Assembly: GCA_004431415.1 (NCBI GenBank)
Contig: QPMI01000637.1
Location: forward strand, 215,910-279,909
Reading direction: 5' to 3'
DNA: 64,000 bases
Source: Cyanophora paradoxa
Lineage: Eukaryota > Glaucocystophyceae > Cyanophorales > Cyanophoraceae
Of this stretch, positions 12,901 to 24,518 are shown one piece after another. Under the pieces are notes generated by a model. That model saw nothing but the letters and a program-made list of their open reading frames with translations. It ran no database searches and was not told where the DNA came from. Both the position numbers and the translations under genes were made by a program. Position 1 is the first letter of the stretch; each line of letters begins with the position of its first letter.

Positions 12901-15900
12901 TGAATGAAGAGCGGGACTAACAAAATAACGTTAGCATGCGCAAAATCGAGTTTTCAAGAGCACCTAAGGACCTCCATCGAACCAGACCCAGCAGCCGCGA
13001 CGAGGGCGCGTTCGGTGTCGCCCTTGTCGAGACCGCCCGAATCCAACAGCGTTCTGCGGCCTCCTTTAGCTGCAGGGGGGGACAGAAATCGGGCATTGCC
13101 CGTCGAGAAGAAGGTCCCGCACTGGGCCAGCTCTGCGTCGCCACGTTTCGCGGCCGCCTCCAGCGCGGCAGCGCGGCCGGCGGCACCCCGCTGCAGCAGC
13201 GCGCTGCACGACCGGATCCGGAGCGTCAGTCGTCAGTCGAAGATATCGCCTTTACGAAATTGAAATTTCGAGTGGAAGGGCGAACCCAACGAGAGCGATG
13301 AGGCCGGCTTCAGCTGCGAGCTCAAGCGCCGTCCGAATCCGCGCGCCGGGAATAGACAGGTTCGTATATGTGGCTTCGCTCACGTCGCAGCCCGCCTCCA
13401 CGATGCACCTGACGCGGACGCCGATCGTGAGGTTAATGAGGAGCCGGCCAAACAGTCGAGATCCGCGGGGGCGCACCGCGCTATCTCCTCGTGGTGATTC
13501 GCGATGGCCGCCTCGAGCGCCCGCTGCCCGGTGCACGGCGAACCTTGCCGCATCGCCACGCCGAGCTCTGCTCCCGCTTCCAGGAGCGCCCGAACGACAG
13601 CGACGTGGCCGGCCGCGGCGGCGGCGAGGAGGGCCGTCGCGCCCTTTTCCCTCGGGGCGCCCTGCACTCCCGCCAGGTGCTCGTCGCGGGCGTTGACGTC
13701 GGCGTCCCGCTGCAGGAGAAACCTGTGCTGGCAGTGACGGGGACGGAGATCTCGAGAGTGCATATTCAAAGCGCGCAGAAATTGAAAGGCGCACCTAACA
13801 GCTTCGACATCGCCGCGCAGCGCGGCATGCACGATGGGCGGCCGAGTTTCGGGGGCGGGGCGCCCGCTGGCGTCCCGAGTCCAATGGTGCGTCCAGCCGC
13901 CCGGCGGGTCCTTCTGCGTACTCCATTCAAGAAGCGCGCCCTTTGCTGGGGAGCTTGTGTTCAAATTAACAGCGAGGCCGCGCGCCTCCAGCAGGCTGCG
14001 AGGCGCGTTCGGGCGCGCGAGGCAGCGAGAGCGGCTCGCGCGCGCGACTTGCAATTGGCGCGCACCGAACGACGCTGGGATGAGACAGGGCCGCCGCCTC
14101 CCCCGCGAGGCTCCACCTCGAGCCGTCCGCGCGCACCCCCTCCAGCTTGCAGCCCGCCGATACGAGGAGCCTGCCGCGAGTCGAGCCATTTGAAAGAGAC
14201 CTAGCTATAGGATGGGGAGACAGCAGATCCAGACAGGCGCACTCGAGGGCCTCCCGGTGGCCGCAGCGGGCGGCGGCCAGCGCGGCCGTCATGCTCGAGA
14301 AGGGGCACGCGGCCTCGAGGTCCGCGCCGGCCTCGAGCAGGAACCGCAGCGTCGCGACGTGCCCACCCGCCCCGGCGCACACGATGGCCGGCGTGAAGGG
14401 CCTGCCCGCCCTCGCCCCCGCAGCGTCGAGCCCCGCCCCCAATTCCACAAACACACTGCGCACGTGGAACGTCCATTAAATTGGAGCCGGGCACCTTAGA
14501 TAATTAGCGGTGCGAAGCCTCGACAAGGTTTTTAAAAGGCCGCGGTGCTGACCGCACGCAGTCGAGGTGACCCTTGACTGCCGCGAAGCAGACCGCCGTC
14601 GGCCAGTTGGACAGGCTGCTCGCGTCGCTAAAGTTCACGTCGATGCCGTCGGCTGCGAGCGCCCTGCGGCACGAACATCAATATTTGCTCGCGTGCCCTG
14701 GGTCACATCTCTAGATCAGGAGCCTAGGCCTGGCCTCGGCCCCCGCGTCGTCAATCGCTCAGCGGCACCAACCAGGTCCCGGCCACGGCCACGACTGGCG
14801 CGGATCCGGCCCCACGGTTTGCTATTTGTCAAACAGGACCCCCCCCCCCCCCCCCCACCGGCGCACATTCCAAAAAATATTGAAAATCTAGGCTGGCGAA
14901 TATGGAATTTTAACATTTATATATACGTATGGCGGACCTGACGGCAGGGACGCTGCCGCCGATGGCCGCCCACACGAGGGCGCGCTCCCCCGGGTTCTTG
15001 TCCCAGTTAGACTCCCTTCCCCGCAGCTCCTCCAGCATCGTCCTGTGCGATGGATTTCGAATCGTCTTTGACAGAGGGTGGGGCGGGTGGGGCGGGTGCG
15101 AGAAGTCGAAGGCACCGCACCGGAGAGATTCGACGTCGCCGTGGTGCGCGGCCATCTCGGCGTCTTTTGGGCCAAAGAACCCCCGGCAGCGCACTCCGCT
15201 CTCGAAGAACGCGCTGTCGCGGGCCGCAATCGTGGGCAGCTGCACGGCCAAGTCGGCTCTAGATCTGGTCTGGGATCGCACCGGAGGAGGCTCGCGGGCG
15301 TGGCGGGCGCCGCCGCTCGCGCGAAGAACGCGGCCTCCAGGGCTTCCTCGGCCTCCTTCGCGGGGAACGCGTCCGGGGGCCGCACGGCCCCCAGCAGCGC
15401 CCGCACGCATCCCTCGGACCCGGCGCGCGCCGCGTCGAGCAGCGCCGTGCGCCCGCCCCGGTCGGGCGCGAGCGGCTGCGCTCCGGCGTCGAGAAGCGCC
15501 CTGAAAACAAAGAGATTCCCCGATTAATATTAGCCGCATGCGCAGTGCGCGCCGCCACTGAGCTAGAGGGCCGGCGCGGGCCGGGCCGGCCGCGGGCCGG
15601 GCCCGCGGGGCGCCGGCCCGTGCCAGGCCGCGCGGGAGACGTGCGCGCGGGCTACAGCAGCTTAGAAGCGTTCTCTGCAAAGGGATGAAGCACCTAACGG
15701 CGTCGACGTGCCCGGCGGCGGCAGCTTCGTGAAGGGCGGACCGCCCCTCGCGCCCCCAATCGCCGAGCGCGTCCCGAGCGACCTCCAACGCATTGCTGCG
15801 CATCTTGAATGAGCCAGGAGATCGCCCGAAGGCATCTACATGCATATGTGTGCGCATGGCGGGCCGGCGTGGGCTGAATGCGGACCGGAGCGCTTGCACG

Positions 15901-15971
15901 TCCCCCGAGCGCGCCGCTCGTTGCAGGGCCGTCAGACCATCGGTTCCGACGTCTGGAGGCTTCTCGTCCAT
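6909..15971 (-). CDS. Gene A: multi-exon ankyrin-TIR-like-coiled-coil protein with CaaX box (CSIS)
   Basis: Translation probably starts at 15971 (MDEKPPDVGTDG), followed at once by an ankyrin unit (TALQRAARSGDVQAL). More ankyrin units lie in separate exons near 15.7, 14.4, 13.7, 13.1, 12.7-12.4, 11.6-10.9 and 10.8-10.5 kb (e.g. LLLEAGADPNVR, LLKGGADVNMRD). Many exons end in VR or LR before a GTGCGC donor. From about 9.3 to 7.6 kb come segments matching the TIR-like part of gene B (GRAVYPVWLEKCSLDEQ, ALQVARALLHRGALCW, AAFVPLLSE). Then come a coiled coil (ELSALKEELRRLQ, near 7200) and a final exon ending RSKSKSSACSIS and TGA at 6909. CSIS fits a CaaX prenylation signal. Known for the families: ankyrin repeats bind proteins; TIR domains are adaptors or NAD-cleaving enzymes. 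Inferred: a membrane-anchored signalling or immune-type protein. Exact exons are unresolved. Confidence 0.65.
9501..9744 (-). repeat. Inverted duplicate segment, copy in gene A
   Basis: The reverse complement is nearly identical to 20839-21085 in gene B. The shared stretch codes for ESALACACRHG(L)(H/R)LTALRLAR, includes the adjoining GC-rich presumed intron, and then codes for a segment with FLAVCELL-type ankyrin helices. Conservation of the intron points to recent duplication or gene conversion. Confidence 0.85.
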
Positions 15972-16087
15972 CAGGGGCAGTGCCTCCGATCAACGCCGGC
16001 CGGGGGTACGCATCGCGATCCGCGAAAGGATGCTCTTCAACAGTTCGTGTCCTAGGCTTAGCAGCAGCAGTCTGCAGCGCAGAACAG
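15972..16087. promoter_or_regulatory. Short divergent promoter region between genes A and B
   Basis: Only 116 bp lie between the two initiator ATGs, which point away from each other. No TATA box is evident. If transcription starts inside this interval, both promoters must overlap; alternatively, untranslated exons may extend across the neighbouring gene. Confidence 0.5.
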
Positions 16088-19000
16088 ATGGAAAAGGCTT
16101 CTTTTGACGTCTGTGCGAGAGGGGAGGGTTGGCGGACGCCTCTAGATGCTGCTGCGGACGCTGGCGATGTCTCCACTCTCAGGTCCGCATGCGCGGCGGG
16201 GGGGCGCATGCGCGCGCTTCAGCCTACAGCGCTTTCCAATAGTATAAAGTGGTTCAAAGTACGCGCGAGGGTGCATCTCCGGTTCTATAGCTATGCGTCA
16301 AACGCGAGGATAGCTGCTGCGCGTGCGGCGCGCCTAGATCGGGTGCAGTAAGATGATCGTGTGCGCTCTAACGGCGCTCGTAAGCGCAGGTCGCTCCTCG
16401 ATCGCGGCGGGGAGCTCCACTGGCACATCAACGACTGCGGGCCCGATGGGTCGACTCTCCTCCTCCGCGCGGCGGAAGCAGCACAGGATCAGGGATCCGA
16501 CCGCAATCTGGAGGTCTTCAGGCTGCTCCTCGATCGCGGCGGACGTGTGCGGCCGTTCCCCTTAGACAGGGACGGCGCTTCCCTCGCGATGTGTCGCGCC
16601 CTCGCCGCCGCGGGTGGCAAGCTCGACGAAGCGGACTTCCGGTGCGAGCCCGGCCCCGCGCGACGCTTTCGCCGCGCGCGCCGACGTCGAGCGCGGCCCG
16701 CGACGTCGATCGCGCGCAGGCGCATCCTGCAGGAGGCCCTGAAGAAGGACTTTGTCGGAGCGATGAAGGGATTCGCCGCCGCCGCCTGCTCAGTTGCCCG
16801 CTGGGGGCAGCATGGCCTCCCCCTTCTGAGGTACGCGTGCTTGCAGCTTGCCGGGGGTCCAACGGGAGCGACGGCCGCCGCGGCGCACGCAGGCAGCTGC
16901 TGGGGTGGTACGCGGGGCCGAAGGCCGAAGGCTGGAGCGAGTGCTGGGCCCTTCCCCTCTGGTCCGCCGGCGCCGAGCTCCCCCGCCAGCTTCTGGCGGC
17001 CACGTGCGAGGGCGGCAGCCTAGAAACCGTGAGGTGCCCACGCCCCCGGCCCGCGCGCGACGCCTCCCCATGGCCAATCGCGAGCGCATCCCGACCGTGC
17101 TCAGGTTCGTGGCCGAGGCGGCGGCCCGCGAGCTGCGCGACGACCCGTGGACGGCGGCGCTCGTCGCCGCCGCAGGCTTCGGGCGTCTCGACGTCGTAAA
17201 GTGTGCCTCCCCCCCCCTCCCCCCCCTCCCCCCTCCCCCTTTCCCCCCCTCCCCACACCCGCACCCACACACCCACACCTACACACCCTCACCAACCCCT
17301 ACCCCCCTTCCCCCCTGCGAACCCCCCCCCCCCCTTATATCCCTTTCCTCTGTGCCTCTGCCCCCTCCCCGCCCCCGGCCCGGCCGTCCCCTCCCCCCTC
17401 CCCCTCCCCCCTCTCCTCCTCCCCCCCTCCCCACACCCACACCCACACACCCACACCTACACACCCTCACCCCCCCTCCCCCTCCCCCTCCTCCGAACCC
17501 CTCCCCCCCTCCCCCCCCCCCCCCCATCTCCATTTCCTCTGTCCCTCTGCCCCCTTTTTTTGAAAGATGAATTCGCACACACCGTGTCCCTCTGCCCCCT
17601 CCCCGTCCCCCCGCCCGGCTCGCCCCTCCATCCCTCTCCCCTCCTCCCTCCCTCCCTCTCCTTCAGTCCGGGTGACCCCTGCCCACAGGCATCTGGCCGG
17701 GGAGCGGGGCGTGAACCCGCGGGGTAGCCTGAAAACGTACGGCTCGCCGATCCACTGCGCGGCTCGCTTCGGGCACGAGGAGACTTTGAGGTGCGCATGC
17801 CCCCGAGCTTGGTTCCATTCATGTTCAGCTGCACACAGAGCATTCAATCGCGAGAGGGTGGCCTAACGCTGGTGCTGCGACAGATACCTGCTGGAATTGC
17901 CGGTGCAGGAGGCGGCATCGGTCGAGGCGGCCCCGAATGCAGGCCCAAACGCCTCGTGGCCTCCCATCTTCGACGCGGCGACCAACGGGCACGCCGCCTG
18001 CTGCTCGTGCGCCCTGCCGTCTCTCTTGCCCGCAAAGCGCCCCGCTTCAGCTCATGCCGTCGCACCAGCCTCCTCCTCGAGCGCGGTGGGGCGGATTTCA
18101 AGGCGCGGTACAGCAAAAACGAGTTGTGGGACGATCGGAATCCCAGGTGGACGCTCCTGGAGGCGGCGGCGCGGGGCGGGCACGTCGAGTGCGTGGAGCT
18201 CTTCGTCGGGGCGGGGGCGGACCTCGCGGCTGAGGGGCCCGCCCTCGTGGCGGCCGCCGCCGAGGGAGGCCACGCCGAGATGATCCGGTGCGCGCCGGTG
18301 CTGCGCGAAGATCCGAAGGTCGCGGTCGCCGCCTGACGCGCAAGGCCCCGGCCCGCGCCGGTCGCGGTGCAGCTTCCTCGCCTCGCGAGGCGTTCCCGTC
18401 GACGCCGACCCGTCCGACGCGGGTCGGAACCCTCCGATCGTCCTCGCCGCCCAGCGCCTCCGCGCTTCCTGCATCCGGTTCGTCCTTGTTCGAGACTGGA
18501 ACCAAGCTTGCAATGTGAATTAAATTAAATACGATCTGCCACATGTACAGGGTTCTCGCGGAGTTGGGCGCCGCTGTGGCCGCACCGGCCACTGACGGCT
18601 CGCTCGTCCTCCACGAAGTCTTCGTGCCCGTGCGCTCTTGACATTCTCGTGTTTCCGCCCCTGTTCGAGCGAGCGCCGCCGCCGCAGGTCGGGCTCGCTT
18701 TCGGGCAGGGCGCGGAAGACCAGTCCCGCGCGGACTTCGCGGGCGAGCAAGGGGCCAGGCACATGCAGGCGTGCTACGCGTGCCTGCGCGAGGAGGCGAT
18801 CCGGTGAGCCACTGCAGCTGGAGCCTATCTGTGAGCCCTCCCTCCCTCACCTGGGCGTGATCGCGCAGGGCGTGCCTGGGGGTCGGGGCCGACCCCCGGG
18901 CCCGGGACCGAAAGGGCCGCAGCCCGCTGCACAGGGCCCTCGCCCTGGGCCGCCACCTGAGCGCCTCCTGCTTGCAGCTGTGTGCGCACGAGTTCGAGCT

Positions 19001-22000
19001 CGCGCCGCCCGCGCGCACGTGCGATGTTGTGCTGAGAGCGGCGCCCGGCCGCGCAGTGCTGGAGGCGGGGGCGGAGGTGGACGCGGAGGCGCTCGACGGC
19101 GCCACGCCGCTGATGACGGCCCTGAAGCCGGGGGCGGCAGCGCCATCGTCCGACGCAATCGCCCTGCTCCTCGACCGCGGGGCGGACGTCTCCAGGCACG
19201 CGCGCACCTCGCACCTGCGTTTGCAAGAGATTCCTTACTGCATATTCTCCGCTACTCACTTGCGATCTCTGTCTTTCCTCCCCGTGCAGGCTGGCCGTGC
19301 AGGGCGGCCTGGCGTGCCTCTCGCCGGACCTCGCGCTCCTCCGCCGCTTCCTCGCCGCGGGGCTCCGCGCCGGCCTCGACGGGGCGCTCGTCCGGGCGCT
19401 GGGCGAAGGCTTCGCCGACGTCGCGGAGATCGCTGGGGAGCTGCTGGCGGCGGGGGCCGACCCCGCGCGCCCCCCCGCCCTTTACCACGCTATGACCCTT
19501 GCCGAGGAGCCCGCCCTCCGCGGCTTCGCGGCGGACTTCCTAAGGCGCGCCCGCGCCCGCCGGCGCCGGCCCCGTGCCGCCCCTAAGTTGCGCGGGCGGG
19601 GGCAGGCGGGCGCTCGAGGCGGGCGCCGACCTGAACTACAACTCCCTCGAGCTGGACCTCCCCCGCGAAGTCGGCGCGCGCGCGGCACTCCCTCGGACCC
19701 CGCCAAACGACCGAGAAGCGAATCTGATGCTGCGCGCCGGCATGCGCAGGCCGACCCATCGCGGGGGCGGTGCAGGCCGGCTCGCCGGACCTGGTGCGGG
19801 CGCTGGTCGCGGGGGGCGCCTCGGCGCGCCCGGAGAGGGGCCGGCTCCCGCTGCTGTGGCTCGCCTTGGACCGGCCGGCGCAGGACTTCGAGCTCTCCGT
19901 CGAGCTCGCCAGGCGCGGCGCACCTCGGGCCTCCGCTCGGCTCTGAAGGTCGACGTCTTCTTCAAATCGATTGTCGACGCGCAGGATCCTCGTGCCCGCC
20001 GGCGCCTCGTACACGGACGTTGGCCCGCGCACCGAAACGGTGCTTGGGAGGGTCATGCAGGCGGGCCCATCCTACGCGCTCCGCCCCGCCATCGTCCGGT
20101 GCGGGAGAGACCGCGATGCGTCGTGATCTCACGGCTTATGTTTTGCGGCTATTGTCGTCGATTTCGCGGCTGTTGTCGTCGACTTCGTGGCGAATGCCGT
20201 TTTTCGCGGCTGATTTCGCGGCAGGTTCGTCCTCGAGGAGGACGCGCGCGCCGCCGAGGCGCCCGACGCGCCGCGGCCCATCATCGCCCGCAACCCCGAC
20301 GGGACCCTCAGCGGCATCGCCGCCAGGTCCCGTCCCCCTCCGCCCCGTCCCGCCCCCGATCGATTGCCTCGCGCCCTACGCCTCGCGCCGCTCATGATCG
20401 CCCGGCAGCTATGTTCTGACGTGCTTCAAAAGCGAGCTAAACGCGGACGACTGGCGGTGGGCCGGGCCGCGGCCCTTCTTCGCGAATGCTCCGATTCCGA
20501 TCCGCCCACGCCAAGATAACCGCGCACGGTGTGGCTCGGCAGGCTGGCGCTCGATCTCCTGCTGCGCTGCGAAGGGCGGCTCCACGCTCTGGACTTCGTC
20601 AGGCCGCAGATGAACCTGCGGGTGCATGCGCAAGCGCACCGCCGCCGCCGTCCGCTCCCCCCGCCGTCAATGCAAAGCCTGACAGTACATTCCGCGCTGC
20701 CGCGCGCGCCAGAGCCGCGCTCCGGGTTCGGATGAGGTGCTGCGCGCCGTCCTCCGGCTGGCGGTGCTGGAGGGGCGCGTGGACCCCGACCCGCCCCCCG
20801 CGGCCTTCGAGAAGCGCGAGCCCTTCGCCCCCGAGGACGGCCCCGGGGGCGAGTCGGCGCTGGCGTGCGCGTGCCGCCACGGCCTCCGCCTCACCGCCCT
20901 CCGCCTCGCCCGCGCCGCCCCCGAGGCCGATCTCGAGCGCGCCCCGCCCGCCCGCCCCGCCACCGCCCGCCGGCGCCGCTGACGGGCGGGGGGGCGGGCC
21001 GCAGCGGGCGGGACGCGGAGGGGGAGACGGCCCTCTCGCGCGCCGTCGCCTCGGGCCCCGCCCTCCTCGCCGTCTGCGAGCTGCTCCTGAAGCGAGGCGC
21101 CGACGTTGGCGCTGTCGTGGGCAAGGCGGGCAAGCAGAGGCGCGCCTCGTTACCGCCCGGCCGCTGCCTCCTCGTCCGCTCCGGATCGAGAGCTTGAATG
21201 CCGCTGGGTCGCGGGGTCCCGGTCTCGCGCAGGCCCGTGCTGGACTGCACACGGGACGCGGAGTTCCGCGCCCGCCTCAAGAGACTCGCCGCCGTCCGCG
21301 ACGTCTTCATCAGGCGCGCGCTCGCGCGAGATTTCTTTCCGAGGCGCCCCCCCCGGCCCCCTGTTTCCTCACGCGAGATCTACCCCCTCAGCTACGGGCA
21401 CCACCCGCCGGAGGTCGCCCGCTTCACGGTGCAGCTGCGAGACCAGCTGCAGGCGGCCGGCGTCTCGGTCCGTCGAATTCGAATGTATATCCCCTCTGCC
21501 GTCGAAAGCGTCTCTTAACGCTCGATTTATTGCCGATCTTCGCAGTGCTGGGTGCGCCGACGTCCTCATAATTAAATGATGACCACATTGCGAAATCGCA
21601 GATATATACGCGCAAGATTTATAACAATATTCATAACTGGACGGGTGCGCAGCTGGACGAAAGCAAGCCGTCGGGGATCGAGGCGGGCACCGAGTGGCGC
21701 GAGCAGATCGGTGCGCTCATCGCCTCCAACCTATAGCCATAAATATTCGCTCCAAGCTTCTCGCTCCCTCTCTTCTTCGTAGCCTTAAGATGTAATTTGC
21801 ATGCGCAGGCGCGGGTATCAAGGCCGCCAGTGCAGTCGTCTTCGTTGCCAGCAAGGCGAGTCCGACGATCTAAATTCTTTCCAGTTCGATGCTCGCGGCT
21901 GACTCTCTCGGCCGCGCCTAGCACTCGTGCAACTCGGACTGGTGAGCGCGCGCTTTGAATTCCCGCCCAATGTCTGCGCCTCCTGATATGCGCATATGCA

Positions 22001-23858
22001 TGCATGTATACGTAATTGTACGCTTTGCTTGCAATCGCTGCGCCAGGTGCATGCTCGAGCTCAGCCGCGCGCGCGGTGCGACTAATTTGTTCGCTCCAAA
22101 TATATACTTTGATGCGGATCCCGGACCCGCTCCGCGCAATCCTTACTCTCGCAGACCTCGGCCGCCCGCTGTTTGCGGTCTGGAGGGAGCGCTGCCCCGT
22201 CGACGACCGCTGCGCGGTGCGTCCCGACGCGCGAGCTGCGCACGCCTTGCAGCAGCTTCAAGGCCCTGGAATTGAAGCTGCGCGCTCTCGGCCCGAGCCC
22301 ACGGTCTCGCAGACGCTGCTCCTTGGCTGCCCCGCCGCCGATTTCACGACGTCCGTCCCCGTCGCGCTCGGTCTCGGGCCCGGCCTCTTCGTCTCCTGAG
22401 CGTCGGCTCTTTGCGTGGCGGCGCAGGGACGAGGCGCTGGGCTCGGGCCTCGCGCCCTTCGTCGCCTCCCTCCGCTCGGCGCTGGACGTGCCCTCGCCCT
22501 CGTCCGCGCCCCCGGCCGCCCTCCCCCGCTGCGACCTCGCCGCCCCGGAGCCCTACTGCCTCCTCTGCTGCCGCCGCGAGGTGCCCGGCTCCCGAGCACT
22601 CCCTCTCTAGATCTCCCGTTTGGCGTCCTAGCCTGCCCGCAGGACGCTTCGGAGGCGGCCAAGGTCGCGTCGGCGCTCTCCTTCCGGGGCCGCCGCTGCT
22701 GGGTCGACTGCGACCGCGAGGTGCACGTGGGACCCTCCTCTCAATCCCCCGCTCCGGCCCCCGGCGCCCCTTTCAGCTTCCATGCCTCCCTCATAGAACC
22801 TGCCTTTCGGCTTGTGGACGCTCACAGTCTCCCGTTCGCGCCCCGCGAAGGGGGACGCGATGGCGGCGGAGGAGGCGGAGGCGGAGCGCGCGCTCGCCGG
22901 CTGCGCCCTCTTCGTGCCCCTCCTCTCCCGGGACGCCCTGCGCGGCGGCTACCTCGCGGAGCGCACCGAGGCGCGCCCGCACGCGCAGCGCGTGCGTGTC
23001 TGTGTGTGTGCGCGCGCCTTCTGAGCCCCCGGCGGCTCCGAACGGCGCAGCGAGCGCGGGCGCTGGGGCGGGCGGTCCGCCCGCTGCTCCTATTGCCGCT
23101 GGTGGTGCCGGCGGCGCTGGAGTATTCGCTCGCGGCGCAGCCCCTTCTCGCCCTCTTCGACAACGACGAGCCCCGCGCCGTTTTCGCGGTCCGAATAGTC
23201 ATACAAAGAGCCCCCAGCACGCCCGCCTGCCTGCAGGCGTGGAATCCGGCTTGGACGGTTTTGACCGTGGGCGGTGCACCAGATCGCGGACGAGGTGCTC
23301 AGGTCAACCGTATCGGCGGTGCCGTCGACGTCAGGAATATCGTATGAGGCGATTTCGAAGGCAAGAAATCGCACATTTGTAATTAGCAGTCGAGTTCCGG
23401 GCTCGAGCACCCTCCTTCTTGTCAGTCTGACATGGATGCAGGCGGGGCTGGGGGAGGAAGGGCACGGGGCGCCGGCCGCCGTTGTCGGTGCGGGCGGGGC
23501 TACTGCGGCGCCCGCCGCGCCAGCTGCGGGCGGTGCGCCGCAATCGGAGGAGGACGCCCTGAAGGCAGAGATCGCCCGACTGCGGGCCGAGCTCGAACAG
23601 CTGCAGGCCAGCAGATGCCCCACCCCTCGCGCCGTACCACACGTCCTCTCGCTTAGTAAACCCGGGCAGGCTGCGCGGGAGGCGCCGGCGGTGCCGCCAC
23701 TAGATCTGATCCAGCCCGGACCCACTCCGCAGCCGCAGCCTCAGCCGCGCGGAGAATTGCAATTGGGTGCTGCGCGGGGGCATGCAAGGCCGCAAGGGAT
23801 AGCCTCACCGCAGCGTGCAGATGCACGGTCATCGAGCTCTGTGTGCCTTATCATGTAG
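16088..23858 (+). CDS. Gene B: multi-exon ankyrin-TIR-like-coiled-coil protein with CaaX box (CLIM)
   Basis: The start at 16088 (MEKASFDVCARG) leads into an ankyrin unit (TPLDAAADAGDVSTLR), and exon 1 ends at a GT donor. More ankyrin exons are seen near 16.4-16.65 (RLLLDRGG), 17.1-17.2, 17.7, 18.1-18.3 (ELFVGAGADL), 19.05-19.2 (VLEAGAEVDAEALDG), 19.3-19.5 and 20.8-21.1 kb. A TIR-like region follows: PLSYGHHPPEVARFTVQLRD (21380-21440), LDESKPSGIEAGTEWREQIG (about 21655-21713), AASAVVFVASKAS (about 21815-21855), LGRPLFAVW (about 22160). A second such module has AAKVASALSFRGRRCWVDC (about 22645-22710) and ALAGCALFVPLLSRD (about 22890-22935). The end has a coiled coil (ALKAEIARLRAELEQLQ) and SSSSVCLIM, a CaaX box whose terminal Met favours farnesylation. 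It parallels gene A throughout. The TIR assignment is by eye; no catalytic Glu could be placed. Confidence 0.65.
17203..17680 (+). repeat. C-rich intronic low-complexity tract with CCCACACACCCACACC repeats
   Basis: It directly follows an exon end (RLDVVK, then GTGTGCC). The tract is almost pure pyrimidine with two copies, ~200 bp apart (about 17250-17290 and 17430-17470), of a CACACCC-rich word. Coding resumes at about 17687 (LAGERGVNPRG). It is best read as a ~480-bp expanded intron of gene B. Confidence 0.75.
20839..21085 (+). repeat. Inverted duplicate segment, copy in gene B
   Basis: Partner of 9501-9744 in the opposite orientation. It begins GGCCCCGGGGGCGAGTCGG and ends CCGTCTGCGAGCTGCT. 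See the gene A copy for content. Confidence 0.85.
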
Positions 23859-24518
23859 CTCAGCGCCGCGCGCCGCCCACTCGTACGTGTATTTTAGTAC
23901 GTATATGCATATATATAAGCTTACGGTATATACGAATGGCTCATAATTACGCGCCTCGGGGGCTGCGGTCTAAAATCTGGCCCCCATCTTCCCCCACCGC
24001 CCCCCCCCCCCCCCCCCCCCGCCCCGCCCTCACCCTGCTCATGGCCCTCACCCTGCTCATGGCCACCAGCTTCGATTCATGGCCGCCATTGCAGCGGCGG
24101 TAGCTGCAGGAAAAGGGTTGTAGAATTAAGTCTTAATTCGCTGATGGGACATCGCTCTCAATTGCAATGACGATCACGGGCCGGGTGCATGCAGGGGAGG
24201 CATTAATATTGGCATCCTCGCGTACAGAGCTGCGGCATCGACTTGGGTCGCTGCAGCTGGCCGCCCTCCGAGGTCCGGGTGATCATGACCTGGCGGCAGC
24301 GCGCGGCCCTCCGGAGGGACCGTGGGGGATAATAAAGGGCCTGGAGGGCCCGGGGGCCGCCAGACCGACGCCGGCACCGGCGCCGGCCGCGGGGGCTGGC
24401 GCGCGGGGTCGGGGTTCGGGAATGGGGTCGGGTGAGAGGGGAACGCGGGCGGCCCGTGCGCGAGCTGCGTCGGATCGGGGCCGGCAGCAGCGCCGGCGCC
24501 GAGCACGTTGGCTTTGGA
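23859..24518. other. Intergenic region between gene B and the proline-rich gene
   Basis: Contains a 22-C homopolymer-like run (about 24000-24021) and two tandem copies of CCCTCACCCTGCTCATGG (about 24028-24063). Both neighbouring genes end here (convergent). No other gene is seen. Confidence 0.5.

Noticed and set aside
17253-17470. CCCACACACCC repeats resembling telomeric DNA
   Set aside because: They lie inside an intron of gene B with coding exons on both sides, and the repeat is irregular.
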